The notes below the pieces were generated by a model. It was given only the letters and a program-made list of their open reading frames with translations. It searched no databases and was not told the origin of the DNA. From an uncultured Woeseiaceae bacterium (GTDB lineage: Bacteria; Pseudomonadota; Gammaproteobacteria; Steroidobacterales; Woeseiaceae), in NCBI GenBank assembly GCA_947258565.1, contig CAMYJB010000003.1:159293-223292 (forward strand): a stretch of DNA of 64,000 nucleotides, in the 5' to 3' direction. Of this stretch, positions 8,875-17,741 are shown in pieces (the first letter of the stretch is position 1; each line of letters begins with the position of its first letter). The position numbers and the translations under genes are program-made.

Positions 8875-9479
8875 GATCCGCCCTCCGTCACCGCGCTTTC
8901 CGTGACATTGTCCGAGAACGCTCCCACGAACGAGGTCACGAGTTCGATGTGACCGTCCGGGGCGTCGATGTCATCATCGTCCGTGTTCGGCACCCAGCGC
9001 TCGCTGAGCTCGCCCTGCATGGGGCGAAACTCCCGGGTGCCGGCACGCAGCGCCCCGACCCGGCGAATGCCGTCAGCCGGCTCAGCCGGCATCGTCACGT
9101 AAAACGTGCCCCGGGCCGGAATATGCAGCACCCACTCGATGCTGTCCTCGATTTGATCGCTGTCCGCCACCATGCGGCTGGCGACGCCGATAACGGCCTC
9201 GCGCGCGTTCCTTACTTTGAAAAGTTCCACGCGCACGCCGTCGAACTGCTCTTCCTCGGGCCACCGCAACCCGGGCGGCAACGGTTCGGACTGTTTCGGA
9301 GCACCGACCATGATGCGATCCGTGGGGATGTCGATGTGAAAGGATTCCGTATTGCCGCCGTTCGGGGAAACCGAGATGACCGAGGACTCGCGATGCTGAT
9401 CAACGACGGGAACGAAATAGACCGCCGCTATCGTTCCGACAATACCAACCAGAAATCCGAAAATAAGAGTCTTCAACAT
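8871..9479 (-). CDS. Membrane-anchored conserved hypothetical protein, paralogue of its downstream neighbour
   Basis: From ATG 9479 the product is 202 residues (208 if ATG 9497 is used). It begins with a hydrophobic anchor (LKTLIFGFLVGIVGTIAAVYF) followed by a periplasmic-type domain that shares PTDRI, RN-A, IGVASR and W-LHIPARGTFYV features with the downstream gene. The C-terminus is acidic (DDDDID) and unlike the paralogue. Function is unknown. The two-gene arrangement suggests a heteromeric envelope component. Confidence 0.72.
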   Translation of the reverse strand: MLKTLIFGFLVGIVGTIAAVYFVPVVDQHRESSVISVSPNGGNTESFHIDIPTDRIMVGAPKQSEPLPPGLRWPEEEQFDGVRVELFKVRNAREAVIGVASRMVADSDQIEDSIEWVLHIPARGTFYVTMPAEPADGIRRVGALRAGTREFRPMQGELSERWVPNTDDDDIDAPDGHIELVTSFVGAFSDNVTESAVTEGGS

Positions 9480-9698
9480 GCGCTGATTCCATCGCAAGCC
9501 ACGACGAAGACCCCAAGTTTAGTTAAATCGGCATGGGCGTCACAGCGTCGCCGGGCGAAATTGTGACGAACCGCACAGTGAAACGGGCCTGACAACGAAA
9601 AAGCGCCGATGGCACGCATGACAGCACAACGATTTCGTTGCGCAGTCGATGCCAGTAAACTGCACCAGCCGGACCCGGAAAGCCGCCGGAGCGATGCC

Positions 9699-10442
9699 AT
9701 GACAGCTGCCATATGCCTGTGGTCAGGACCACGTAACGTCTCGACCGCACTGATGTACAGTTTCGCGCAGATCGAGCACGTTGCAGTGATCGATGAGCCG
9801 CTGTATGGGCACTACCTTCGGGTGACGGGCGCCGAACACCCCGGGCGTGACGGGGTCATCGCAGCGATGAACTGCGACGGGGACGATGTCATGCAGGATC
9901 TCCTGCGCCGCCAGGCCAGGAATCCGGAACCGCGGCTCTTCATCAAGCACATGGCTCACCACCTCGTCGATATCGATCCCGGTTTCCTGCACGAGACCTG
10001 CAACATCTTTCTGGTGCGCGATCCGCGGGACATGCTGCCGTCACTGTCGATCCAGCTACCAGAAGCACGCCTGGCCGATACCGGGCTGCGCAAACAGTGG
10101 GAGTTATTTTCCGGTTTGCTGGAAGCGGGCCAGGAACCCGCGATCCTCGATTCGAAAGAGCTGCTGACCAACCCGCGCAACGTACTGAGCGCGCTGTGTG
10201 AGCACATCGGACTTTCGTTCACGCCGGCGATGCTGAGCTGGGAAGCCGGTCCACGGCCGGAAGACGGGGTCTGGGCGCCGCACTGGTACCACGCAGTGCA
10301 CCAGAGCACCGGCTTCGCGCCCTACCGGGCGAAGACGGAATTCCCGGATCGCCTGAAGCCGCTGCTCGACGAATGCCAGCCCTGGTACGAAGCGCTTTTC
10401 GAGCATGCCATCCGCGCCAGCACCAAAGGAGCAGTCAATTGA
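9699..10442 (+). CDS. Sulfotransferase-family protein
   Basis: From ATG 9699 the protein has 247 residues. It begins with a P-loop-like 5'-phosphosulfate-binding motif (SGPRNVSTALMYS), which is the reason for rejecting the earlier ATG at 9609. A mid-protein VRDPRDMLPS segment matches the 3'-phosphate-binding region of PAPS-dependent sulfotransferases. Its stop overlaps the start of the aminotransferase gene. The same two domains occur together, I believe, in plant BCAT-like proteins, so they probably act on one substrate. The acceptor is unknown. Confidence 0.8.
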   Translation: MTAAICLWSGPRNVSTALMYSFAQIEHVAVIDEPLYGHYLRVTGAEHPGRDGVIAAMNCDGDDVMQDLLRRQARNPEPRLFIKHMAHHLVDIDPGFLHETCNIFLVRDPRDMLPSLSIQLPEARLADTGLRKQWELFSGLLEAGQEPAILDSKELLTNPRNVLSALCEHIGLSFTPAMLSWEAGPRPEDGVWAPHWYHAVHQSTGFAPYRAKTEFPDRLKPLLDECQPWYEALFEHAIRASTKGAVN

Positions 10443-11338
10443 CGACGGTCGATCCACGCAACCAGAACATCCTCGTTTTTGTCAACGGCGAACTGAAGCC
10501 TCGCGCCGAAGCCCGGGTCTCGGTGTTCGACAGCGTCGTACAGGGCGGCGACGCGGTATGGGAAGGGCTGCGCGTCTACCGCGGCCGGATTGCGGCATTT
10601 TCCGCCCACCTGACGCGCCTGCACAACTCGGCGAAGGCGCTCGCCTTCGCCGCAGTGCCGCCAGCGCAGGAGATTCGCACGGCAGTTTTCGAAACGCTCA
10701 AGGCCAATGACATGCGCGACGCGGCGCATATCCGGCTCACGCTGACTCGCGGCGAGAAAATAACGTCAGGCATGAACCCGAAACTGAACCAGTCAGGCTG
10801 CTCGCTGATCGTGCTTGCAGAATGGAAACCGCCGATTTACTCCGACGACGGAATCCGCGTCATTACGGCATCGACCCGCCGCAATACTCCCTCGTGCCTC
10901 GACTCCAAGATCCATCACAACAACCTGCTGAACAACATACTCGCCGCGATCGAAGCCAACGTCGCCGGTGTCGACAGCGCGGTCATGCTCGACCTGAATG
11001 GCTTCCTGTCAGAAACCAACGACACGAACCTGTTCCTGGTGAGGGGCGGAATGGTCTGCACGCCGCACGCCGATGCCTGCCTCCCAGGGCTGACGCGGCA
11101 GATGGTGCTCGATATCTGCCGGGAGCAGCGCATACCCGTCGGGGAACGCAACCTGTCCCTGACCGAACTCTATACGGCCGACGAGGTATTCACATCCGGA
11201 ACCATGGGGGAACTGACGCCCGTCCTGGAGGCCGATGGCCGCGTCATCGGAACCGGAACCGTCGGAGACCTCACCCGGCGGCTGCAGGCGTTGCATCGCG
11301 AAGCCGCCTGGCGCGACGGCGAGGAAATTCCTTTCTGA
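10439..11338 (+). CDS. PLP-dependent aminotransferase, class IV (BCAT/DAAT-like)
   Basis: The 299-residue protein has the class IV fold: VSVFDSVVQGGDAVWEGLR near the N-terminus, a putative Schiff-base lysine in LDSKIHHNNLLNN, a LNGFLSETNDTNLF segment, and the TSGTMGELTPV phosphate-binding turn near the C-terminus. Relatives deaminate branched-chain or D-amino acids or lyse aminodeoxychorismate. The start is TTG 10439, preceded by AAGGAG at seven bases and overlapping the sulfotransferase stop (TTGA). The next ATG would delete the first half of the fold. The tight coupling suggests one pathway with the sulfotransferase. Confidence 0.87.
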   Translation: MTTVDPRNQNILVFVNGELKPRAEARVSVFDSVVQGGDAVWEGLRVYRGRIAAFSAHLTRLHNSAKALAFAAVPPAQEIRTAVFETLKANDMRDAAHIRLTLTRGEKITSGMNPKLNQSGCSLIVLAEWKPPIYSDDGIRVITASTRRNTPSCLDSKIHHNNLLNNILAAIEANVAGVDSAVMLDLNGFLSETNDTNLFLVRGGMVCTPHADACLPGLTRQMVLDICREQRIPVGERNLSLTELYTADEVFTSGTMGELTPVLEADGRVIGTGTVGDLTRRLQALHREAAWRDGEEIPF

Positions 11339-11339
11339 A

Positions 11340-12908
11340 TCAACCGGACGCGAAATAGCGCGCCAGGTAATCTTCGAAGCTAATTTCGTCAGAGGCTTCG
11401 ATGTCGCGTTGCCGCTGTGCCGACTCAAGGGCTTCCCTTTCGATTTGTTGCGCCCGTTCGGGCGGCATCGGAGCGATCGACGAGAAATAGCTCTTGTGCC
11501 GATGCGAGACTTCAAGTGCGAACTCGAAGAAGCTGCAGTCCGAATCGCGGAGCTCCTGCAACAATCGCGCAGACGGCGTGCTATCCGGTTCGGCCACCTG
11601 CGACGCCGCGAACGAGACCGCATCCCGGTAGCTGCCGTCGCCTTCCTGGCGGTCGATGAGCTCCGCGACAGCCGCTACCTTATCGACTATTTCGCCAGCC
11701 CAGACCAACAAATCGATCGGCTTGCCGCTGCGCTCAAGCGCGAGACCCGGTTCTCTGCCGCGTTTCGCAGTCAGTGACTGATTCCGCACCGCCTCCTCGA
11801 AGGATCGGGAATCGAAGGAGGGGCTGTCCTCGAGCAGGCAGTAGATCAGGAACGCCTCGATGAAGCGCATCGTGTTCTGGTTGATGCCGGCGGGATCGGA
11901 GATATTGATGTCGAGGGAGCGGATCTCGACGTATTCGATACCGCCACGCGTGAGCGCAGCGGTCGGGCGCTCACCCGACCGGGCGACGCGTTTTGGCCGG
12001 ATCGGGCTGTAGTACTCGTTCTCGATTTGCAGTTTGTTGGTGCTCAGCTGCTGATACTCGCCATCCCTGATAACGCCGATTTTTTCGTAGGCGGGCTCCG
12101 GCGTCCGGATTGCCTCGCTGAGATCGCGGATGTAGTCGTCCAGTCGATTCAGCGAAATCGAGATACCGGCCTGCGTCTGGTTGTTGTAACCCAGGTCGCT
12201 CATGCGCAGGGATGTCCCGAACGGTTCGTAGTAGGTTTCTGCATTCAGCTCCGGCATCGAAAGTGCCTTGCCGCCGCCGAAGGACTTGCACAAAGCCGGC
12301 GAAGCACCGAACAGGTACAGGATGATCCACCCGTAACGCCGGAAGTTGCGCACAAGGCCGAGATAGTGCGCTGACCGGAATTCGCTGTCACCGACTTCAT
12401 CACCGAGTATGTGCCGGTACATCGGCCAGAAGGACTCGGGCAGCGAGTAATTGAAATGCACTCCGGAAATCGTCTGCATGTTGCGGCCATAGCGATGTCC
12501 AAGCCCGCGACGGTATATGGTCTTCATGCGGCCGACATTCGAGTTGCCGTATCGGGCCAGTGGTATATCGGCATCAGCCGGTATGCGACATGGCATGCTC
12601 GCACACCACAGCAGTTCGTCGCCCAGCTGCCGGTAAGTAAATTGGTGAATGTCGCACACGACCTGGAGCGCTTCCCAGGTGGTGCCCAGCGCGGGCGTAA
12701 CGAATTCGAGCAACGCCTCTGAAAAGTCGGTCGTTATAAAGCGATTGGTCAGCGCGGAACCCAGGCCCTCCGGATGCGGCGTCTTCGCAAGGTAACCGTC
12801 GGAAGTGACGCGCAGGGACTCCTTCTCGACGCCCCTCCGCCCTCCGGCGACAGTCACTTCGCTGTGCGCCTGCAGGGCACCGAGGCGCTGCTCAAACACT
12901 TGATTCAT
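11340..12908 (-). CDS. gshA: Glutamate-cysteine ligase, class I
   Basis: From ATG 12908 the protein is 522 residues, matching E. coli GshA (518). It contains GVEKESLR near residue 27, FITTDFSEALLEFVTP, the SGVHFNYS region, NNQTQAGISISLN, and YVEIRSLDINISDPAGI, all typical of the gammaproteobacterial class. It makes gamma-glutamylcysteine, the rate-limiting step of glutathione synthesis, from glutamate, cysteine and ATP. An upstream in-frame extension to 13028 lacks family similarity and is rejected. The gene converges on the aminotransferase gene with one base between the stops. Confidence 0.95.
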   Translation of the reverse strand: MNQVFEQRLGALQAHSEVTVAGGRRGVEKESLRVTSDGYLAKTPHPEGLGSALTNRFITTDFSEALLEFVTPALGTTWEALQVVCDIHQFTYRQLGDELLWCASMPCRIPADADIPLARYGNSNVGRMKTIYRRGLGHRYGRNMQTISGVHFNYSLPESFWPMYRHILGDEVGDSEFRSAHYLGLVRNFRRYGWIILYLFGASPALCKSFGGGKALSMPELNAETYYEPFGTSLRMSDLGYNNQTQAGISISLNRLDDYIRDLSEAIRTPEPAYEKIGVIRDGEYQQLSTNKLQIENEYYSPIRPKRVARSGERPTAALTRGGIEYVEIRSLDINISDPAGINQNTMRFIEAFLIYCLLEDSPSFDSRSFEEAVRNQSLTAKRGREPGLALERSGKPIDLLVWAGEIVDKVAAVAELIDRQEGDGSYRDAVSFAASQVAEPDSTPSARLLQELRDSDCSFFEFALEVSHRHKSYFSSIAPMPPERAQQIEREALESAQRQRDIEASDEISFEDYLARYFASG

Positions 12909-13042
12909 AACGAGCGTTTTACCACAAGCGTCGCTTACACGCTGTATCCACAGATGACGTTGCGTGAACCCGGGTGCGGCTGCCGGGTCGAATAAAAGAC
13001 AGGCGGCGGCACGGGCGCCGCGAATCAACTAGAATTGTGGTG

Positions 13043-13429
13043 ATGAACCTGCTCACGTCGAAATCGACCGTACCCGCGCTTCTCGCAGCAGCACTGTTGC
13101 TTGCTGCGGATCCCGCGCTCGCGTTTCGCTGCGGCACCAAGCTGGTGCGCGACGGTATGCACGAGCAGCAGGTTATTGCCGCCTGTGGTGAGCCGACTTC
13201 CATCAGGCACCTGGGGCACACGATTCGTGCGTATGACTACCGCTTCCGGTTACGCAATCCCGGCCATATTTACTACCGCACGCCCGGCGTCGGCCACTTC
13301 GCGACGGAAGTCATTGTCACCGAGTTCATCTATAACTTCGGGCCCCGCAAGCTGATGCGCCGGCTGATTTTCGAGGGTAACGTCCTGGTCGAAATAGAGA
13401 GCATCGGCTACGGCTACGTGGAAAAGTAG
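13043..13429 (+). CDS. DUF2845-family periplasmic protein
   Basis: This 128-residue protein has a clear signal peptide (hydrophobic core LLAAALLLAADPALAF) and a mature part opening RCGTKLVRDGMHEQQVIAACGEP. That C-G-x-K/L-V...G...V...CGEP pattern is characteristic of DUF2845 proteins. A beta-rich tail with tyrosine-rich YDYRFR follows. The function of the family is unknown; it is exported. The start is ATG 13043; an adjacent in-frame GTG (13040) is possible. Confidence 0.82.
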   Translation: MNLLTSKSTVPALLAAALLLAADPALAFRCGTKLVRDGMHEQQVIAACGEPTSIRHLGHTIRAYDYRFRLRNPGHIYYRTPGVGHFATEVIVTEFIYNFGPRKLMRRLIFEGNVLVEIESIGYGYVEK

Positions 13430-13528
13430 CGCAAAATCGTTAAACAATAATGCCGGACCACTGACAAAGCCGCATCACTGCAGGTAACATGCGCGCTCAA
13501 TACCGCCGCTTTTCGGAGTTCAAAGCGC

Positions 13529-13930
13529 ATGAATGAGACCCGCCGCCGCCGTTTACGCGATCGTTCCTCCGGCACCGCCACACTCATCAGCGAGGGTTGC
13601 CGGATTTCGGGCGTGCTTACGGGTAATTGTGACTTCCAGGTCAATGGGGAGGTTGAAGGCGACTGCGAGATCGACAGCACCCTGATGCTGGCGAAGAGCG
13701 GATTGTGGAAGGGCACGATACGTGCAGCGAACGTTGTCATCTCCGGCCACGTCGAGGGCGACATTATCGCTTCCGGGAACGTCGAGATCGCGGACACCGC
13801 ACGAATTACCGGGACGGTGTCCGCCGAAGCCATCGCCGTCGCCGAGGGTGCCGTGGTCGACGGCGTCATGAAGACGACGAGCCAGTCTGAGCCGACCGAA
13901 TTCATCGAGAAACGGGGCTCCGAAAGCTGA
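13529..13930 (+). CDS. Bactofilin (polymer-forming cytoskeletal protein)
   Basis: The 133-residue protein consists mainly of a right-handed beta-helix of short repeats (ISGVLTGNCDFQVNGEVEGD and VVISGHVEGDIIASGNVEIA), the bactofilin/CcmA core, flanked by a basic N-terminal tail and a short polar C-terminus. Bactofilins polymerise without nucleotide into filaments that position cell-wall or envelope enzymes. No M23 peptidase partner lies next to it here. Confidence 0.9.
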   Translation: MNETRRRRLRDRSSGTATLISEGCRISGVLTGNCDFQVNGEVEGDCEIDSTLMLAKSGLWKGTIRAANVVISGHVEGDIIASGNVEIADTARITGTVSAEAIAVAEGAVVDGVMKTTSQSEPTEFIEKRGSES

Positions 13931-14010
13931 CGGGACAGCCCTGACGCGTCACCCCCGGCGCAACGCCCCTCGGCCCAACTTTGCGGGCTGGAAATAATCG
14001 CGGCGCCGAT

Positions 14011-14040
14011 TTCGTCCAAGTGCTAAACTTGGGATATAAC
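14011..14040 (+). promoter_or_regulatory. Putative promoter with an embedded inverted repeat
   Basis: TTCGTC and TATAAC are spaced by 18 bases in the otherwise empty 178-base gap before the GGDEF/EAL gene. The spacer holds the perfect inverted repeat CCAAGT-GCTAA-ACTTGG (14016-14032), in a position where a repressor could act. This is prediction only. Confidence 0.4.
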
Positions 14041-14108
14041 AACAACAGGTGCCCGCGGCGCCAGGCGGTTTCTGCGTCCGGCCCCGTTACACCCTGGAAA
14101 TCAGGACA

Positions 14109-16163
14109 ATGATCGGCTGCAGCATTTTGCGGATATCGGCGCTGGTGCGATCCGTTCTCGGGATTTCGCCGACGCTCGCCGTGTCGGTCTTTCCGGCCGG
14201 GGCCCTGGCGCAAAGCACGACCGGCGCCAGCGCTATTACGATGAGCTTCGTGTGGGTGGAAATTTTCTCCGCCCTTATCCTGCTGTTTTCCGGAGTTGCC
14301 ATCTGGATCATCGCCCGTAATCAGACGAAACGAATCCGGGAACTCAAGCGGGAGGCCGAAAAGCTCCGCGATGCCGATTTCGGCGAGCCGCTTCGCGTCG
14401 AGCCGGGCGAACTCGGCGAGCTCGCCGCCGTGTTCAATGACATGCGCGACAAGCTCAAGGCCACGACTATCTCGCGCGACTATGTCGACAGCATCCTCGC
14501 CAGCATGAACGATGCCATCATCGTTACCGGCAGCGACGGCACTATCAAGCGCGTAAACAAGGCAACCTCGCACATGCTCGGCTACGAAGAACATGAACTC
14601 GTCGGCACGACCGTCGACTTCGTCGTGAATACCGGCAAGAGTGGTACGCTCGTCGACCAGAAGCCGTCCGGTGTGCCCCGTGAGGCGTTCTTTGAAAGCA
14701 AGTTCGGTGAGTCGATCCCGGTTTCTTTCACCTGCTCGTTTCTCGGCGGCACGGAAGCCGAAACCGGTGACAGGATCTACGCGGCGCAGAACATCACCGA
14801 GCGACGCCGGGCCGAGAAGCGCATTCGCTACCTCGCCCGAATCGATGCGCTGACCAAGATTCCCAATCGCATGCAGTTCCAGCATCTGTTGCAGCGCTGC
14901 ATTGCGCGAGCACGACGCAGCGCCAAACCCCTGTGTGTTTTTTACATCGACATCGATGCGTTCAAGGAAATCAACGATACCTTCGGGCATCTCGCGGGCG
15001 ACACGACGCTGGAAACCGTGGCAGAACGCCTGAGTGCAGCATTGCCCGACGACACGATCATCGGCAGGCTGGCGGGCGATGAATTTGCCGTTATTCTCGA
15101 CGAACTCGGACCGGACGAGAAGGGCCGAAAACATACTGACGCACTCGCGAAACAGCTGCTGAGTCGGCTCGCTGATCCGTTCTTCGTCCAGGGCCATGAG
15201 GTCTTCATGACCGCAAGTATGGGTATTGCCTACTACCCCAAGGACGCGCCGAACGTTATCGACCTGATTCGCAATGCGGACGCGGCCCTCTATCACGCCA
15301 AGAAGTCCGGCGGCAACCTCTACTCTTATTACGAGCCTGAAATGAACGAGGCAGCCGTCGAACGATTGATGACCAAGAGCAAGCTGAAGCGGTCCTTCGA
15401 ACGCGACGAACTTCTCGTTCATTACCAGCCGAAGTACAACCTGGAGACCGGCGAGGTTTTCGGCGCCGAAGCGTTGGTCCGCTGGGAACTCCCCGAGAGA
15501 GGCATGATACTGCCATCGGACTTCATCCCGATCGCGGAGGAGACAAACCTCATCATCGAGATCGGTGAATGGGTCCTCGACAAGGTATGTGAAGATTTCC
15601 GTTTCTGGCAGAGATCCGTGTCTTCGCCCGGCCGGGTCTCCGTCAACCTGTCGCTGAAACAGCTGCGACAACCGAACTTTACACGGCGAATCGGCTCGAT
15701 CCTGCGCAGCTACGAGGTTTCGCCCACGTCCCTGGAGCTCGAAATAACCGAGACAACCCTCATGGAGAACCCGGAGCGTACGATCAAGCTGCTCAATCAA
15801 CTGTATGCGCTCGGACTGCACCTGGCGATTGATGATTTCGGCACCGGCTACTCGTCTTTGAGTGCGTTACAGCAGTTTCCTATCAGCACTCTGAAGATTG
15901 ACAAGTCATTCGTGCGTCACGTTTCGAGCAATCCCGACGATGCGACGATCGTCAGCACGATCGTCCAGATGGGCCGCAATCTCAACATGGACGTCGTCGC
16001 CGAAGGCGTCGAGAGCGAGGATCAACTCGCGTTCCTGCAGAAACTCGGCTGTACGTACGTGCAGGGTCTGTTGTTCGGTGATCCCATGAGTTCCGACAGC
16101 TACCTGGAACTTCTGCTTGCACAGGTCGAGGGCACGGACACGCACAGGGCGTTGTTTGCCTGA
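14109..16163 (+). CDS. PAS-GGDEF-EAL cyclic-di-GMP protein, membrane anchored
   Basis: The 684-residue protein (ATG 14109) has hydrophobic segments near residues 5-35 and 45-70, a HAMP-like coiled linker, a PAS domain (about 115-235), a GGDEF domain whose signature is AGDEF rather than GGDEF (about 245-405), and an EAL domain (about 420-675). The EAL domain retains EALVRW, NLSLKQL, ELEITETTL, DDFGTGYSSL, KIDKSFV and VAEGVES, so phosphodiesterase residues look intact. The degenerate GGDEF may be an allosteric or weak cyclase module. The likely net activity is c-di-GMP hydrolysis controlled by a sensory PAS domain. Confidence 0.9.
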   Translation: MIGCSILRISALVRSVLGISPTLAVSVFPAGALAQSTTGASAITMSFVWVEIFSALILLFSGVAIWIIARNQTKRIRELKREAEKLRDADFGEPLRVEPGELGELAAVFNDMRDKLKATTISRDYVDSILASMNDAIIVTGSDGTIKRVNKATSHMLGYEEHELVGTTVDFVVNTGKSGTLVDQKPSGVPREAFFESKFGESIPVSFTCSFLGGTEAETGDRIYAAQNITERRRAEKRIRYLARIDALTKIPNRMQFQHLLQRCIARARRSAKPLCVFYIDIDAFKEINDTFGHLAGDTTLETVAERLSAALPDDTIIGRLAGDEFAVILDELGPDEKGRKHTDALAKQLLSRLADPFFVQGHEVFMTASMGIAYYPKDAPNVIDLIRNADAALYHAKKSGGNLYSYYEPEMNEAAVERLMTKSKLKRSFERDELLVHYQPKYNLETGEVFGAEALVRWELPERGMILPSDFIPIAEETNLIIEIGEWVLDKVCEDFRFWQRSVSSPGRVSVNLSLKQLRQPNFTRRIGSILRSYEVSPTSLELEITETTLMENPERTIKLLNQLYALGLHLAIDDFGTGYSSLSALQQFPISTLKIDKSFVRHVSSNPDDATIVSTIVQMGRNLNMDVVAEGVESEDQLAFLQKLGCTYVQGLLFGDPMSSDSYLELLLAQVEGTDTHRALFA

Positions 16164-16266
16164 CACCGCGCCACCTTCACTCCGTTTCGCCATCATGCTT
16201 AAATATGCCTTCCCGTTAACCGTGGCGTGCACCAGTCAGTAGCGCCCTTCTGCCAGAAGTGAATCC

Positions 16267-16641
16267 ATGAAGAACCTGATAAGAGCTGTAGCCGCCACCG
16301 TTATTCTTGCCGCGCCGGCATTCGGGCTCGCCTGCGAATATCCGGAACGTCCAACGCTGCCCGACGGCGGCACGGCGTCGAAGGAAGAGATGATTGCTGC
16401 GCAAGGCGACGTTAAAGCATTCCTCGCGGCGGTGGACGAATACCTGAACTGTATCGAGCAGGAAGAAAAAGACGCTGTTGCGGCGATGGACAATCCCGAC
16501 GAGGAGACCATCAAGCGACGCGAAGAACTGCTGACGAAGCGGTTCGATGCGGCAAACGAAGAAAAATTCCTGTTTGGCGAAAAGTGGAACCAGCAGGTTC
16601 GCGATTACAACGCCAAGAAATCCGGACAGAATTCGGAGTAG
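16267..16641 (+). CDS. Small exported hypothetical protein
   Basis: The 124-residue protein has a signal peptide (KNLIRAVAATVILAAPAFGLA) and a highly charged helical mature part (many E, K, D) with two cysteines (CEYPERP and LNCIEQEE) that could form a disulfide. The helix-rich composition suggests a periplasmic coiled-coil or chaperone-like protein. I recognise no defined family. It stands alone, convergent with the next gene three bases away. Confidence 0.7.
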   Translation: MKNLIRAVAATVILAAPAFGLACEYPERPTLPDGGTASKEEMIAAQGDVKAFLAAVDEYLNCIEQEEKDAVAAMDNPDEETIKRREELLTKRFDAANEEKFLFGEKWNQQVRDYNAKKSGQNSE

Positions 16642-16644
16642 GCC

Positions 16645-17103
16645 CTACCAGCGGTATCTTCGAAAGTTTTCGGGGTTCGCCCAGTCGGTGGAATTATTCC
16701 ATTCGCGTGGCTGATTGAATATGTCCGGATCGAACATGTAGCAGCGACCCCTGGCCGACGGGCGTTTAACCTCCAGGTAGCCGAGCGAGCGCAGGATATC
16801 CGGGCTCCATCCTGATTCCGTATCGAGCAGCAAGACTTTTTCGCAGTGCACGTCTCGAAGGCGTGACAGGAGTTGCTCCGCTTTGCTGCGCGGCATGTAC
16901 TCGAGCGGCGTCACGACGATTCCGAGCTGCGCTCTCAGGGGCCGGGGGAGGTCGCCCGGACCGGATAACGTCTCGTATGCGTCGACGGTGCCGAAGTCGG
17001 GCGAATCGGTCTCAGGCAGGCCAATCGTCACCGCGCTGATCTGGCGCGCGTCGATTCTCAGGTCGTCGAGTATTGACACGATGCTCGGCAGTGGCTCATT
17101 CAT
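16645..17103 (-). CDS. DUF6231-family protein
   Basis: The 152-residue cytoplasmic protein has a Rossmann-like alternation (ISAVTIGLPE, LGIVVTPLEYM, KVLLLDTE) and ends in WNNSTDWANPENFRRYRW. That tail closely matches the conserved C-terminus of DUF6231 proteins of Pseudomonas (W-x-NS-x-x-WANPENF...W). Function is unknown; the fold resembles a degenerate methyltransferase-type domain. It is the last gene on the psp side, three bases beyond the PspB-like gene, so it may be part of that operon. Confidence 0.7.
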   Translation of the reverse strand: MNEPLPSIVSILDDLRIDARQISAVTIGLPETDSPDFGTVDAYETLSGPGDLPRPLRAQLGIVVTPLEYMPRSKAEQLLSRLRDVHCEKVLLLDTESGWSPDILRSLGYLEVKRPSARGRCYMFDPDIFNQPREWNNSTDWANPENFRRYRW

Positions 17104-17106
17104 ACG

Positions 17107-17331
17107 TCAAAGCTTATTGATCTCCTCGCGAAGGTCAATCCTGTTTTCAGTGACGATCCTCTCCAGCACTTTGATCCGCTCTTCGAGGGCGTCCAGTTGC
17201 GCCTGCGTCTCGTCCGCATGCGCATCTTTTTCCTCCTTTCGGTGGCGGAGCTTCAGATACTGCTGCACGGTGTTCGCAGCGAGCACGATCGCGACGATAC
17301 AGACCACATAAAACATCGTGTTCATCAACAC
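17107..17331 (-). CDS. PspB-like small membrane protein, second copy
   Basis: The 74-residue protein has one N-terminal transmembrane helix followed by a charged coiled coil ending ALEERIKVLERIVTEN, which is the PspB C-terminal pattern. It lies 20 bases behind pspC and looks like a second PspB-type subunit in this psp operon. The start could be ATG 17331 or 17325. Confidence 0.7.
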   Translation of the reverse strand: MLMNTMFYVVCIVAIVLAANTVQQYLKLRHRKEEKDAHADETQAQLDALEERIKVLERIVTENRIDLREEINKL

Positions 17332-17351
17332 TTCCCCTGGTTCATGGTCGG

Positions 17352-17741
17352 TCAGTCTTTCAGCCGGTCAAACTCACGATCCAGCTGGTAGCGAGAGGAC
17401 GTCACGTACTTCTCGAGCCGCGCGAGACGCCTGTCCAGCGACTTGAACCGGCTGCGCACGTCGCTCATCGTCTGCGAGGGCGACGAACGCACCGCCCGGT
17501 GGAATTCGGGATCCACCGGACGCGGATTATCCTTCACCGAAATGCTGGGTGTCAGGAATACCAACGCAAGGTAGCCGAGCATCGTCAGCGGCATCGTAAA
17601 AAACGCGATGACCGTTAGCAAGCGCGTCACGCACAGGTTGAAGCCGAAATAATCCGCTACTCCTGCGCAGACGCCGCCAAGCATCGCTTTGTCTGCGTTG
17701 CGGTAGAAGCGTCGCTCGTGCATGGAAGCCTGGCTGCTCAT
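17352..17741 (-). CDS. pspC: Phage shock protein C
   Basis: The 129-residue protein has an N-terminal PspC domain (GGVCAGVADYFGF), one transmembrane segment (about residues 40-62) and a C-terminal amphipathic helix with LARLEKYVTS, equivalent to the E. coli PspC LREMERYVTS tail. PspB and PspC sense secretin or membrane stress and sequester PspA, freeing PspF. It overlaps the preceding short PspC-domain gene by four bases. Confidence 0.87.
   Translation of the reverse strand: MSSQASMHERRFYRNADKAMLGGVCAGVADYFGFNLCVTRLLTVIAFFTMPLTMLGYLALVFLTPSISVKDNPRPVDPEFHRAVRSSPSQTMSDVRSRFKSLDRRLARLEKYVTSSRYQLDREFDRLKD

Noticed and set aside
13902..15821. Long minus-strand frames opposite the GGDEF/EAL gene, and similar long frames opposite fadE, mvaD/HMGR and polA
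   Set aside because: High-GC genes give long antisense open frames. These products show no domain and unusual composition, while the opposite strand encodes recognisable enzymes.
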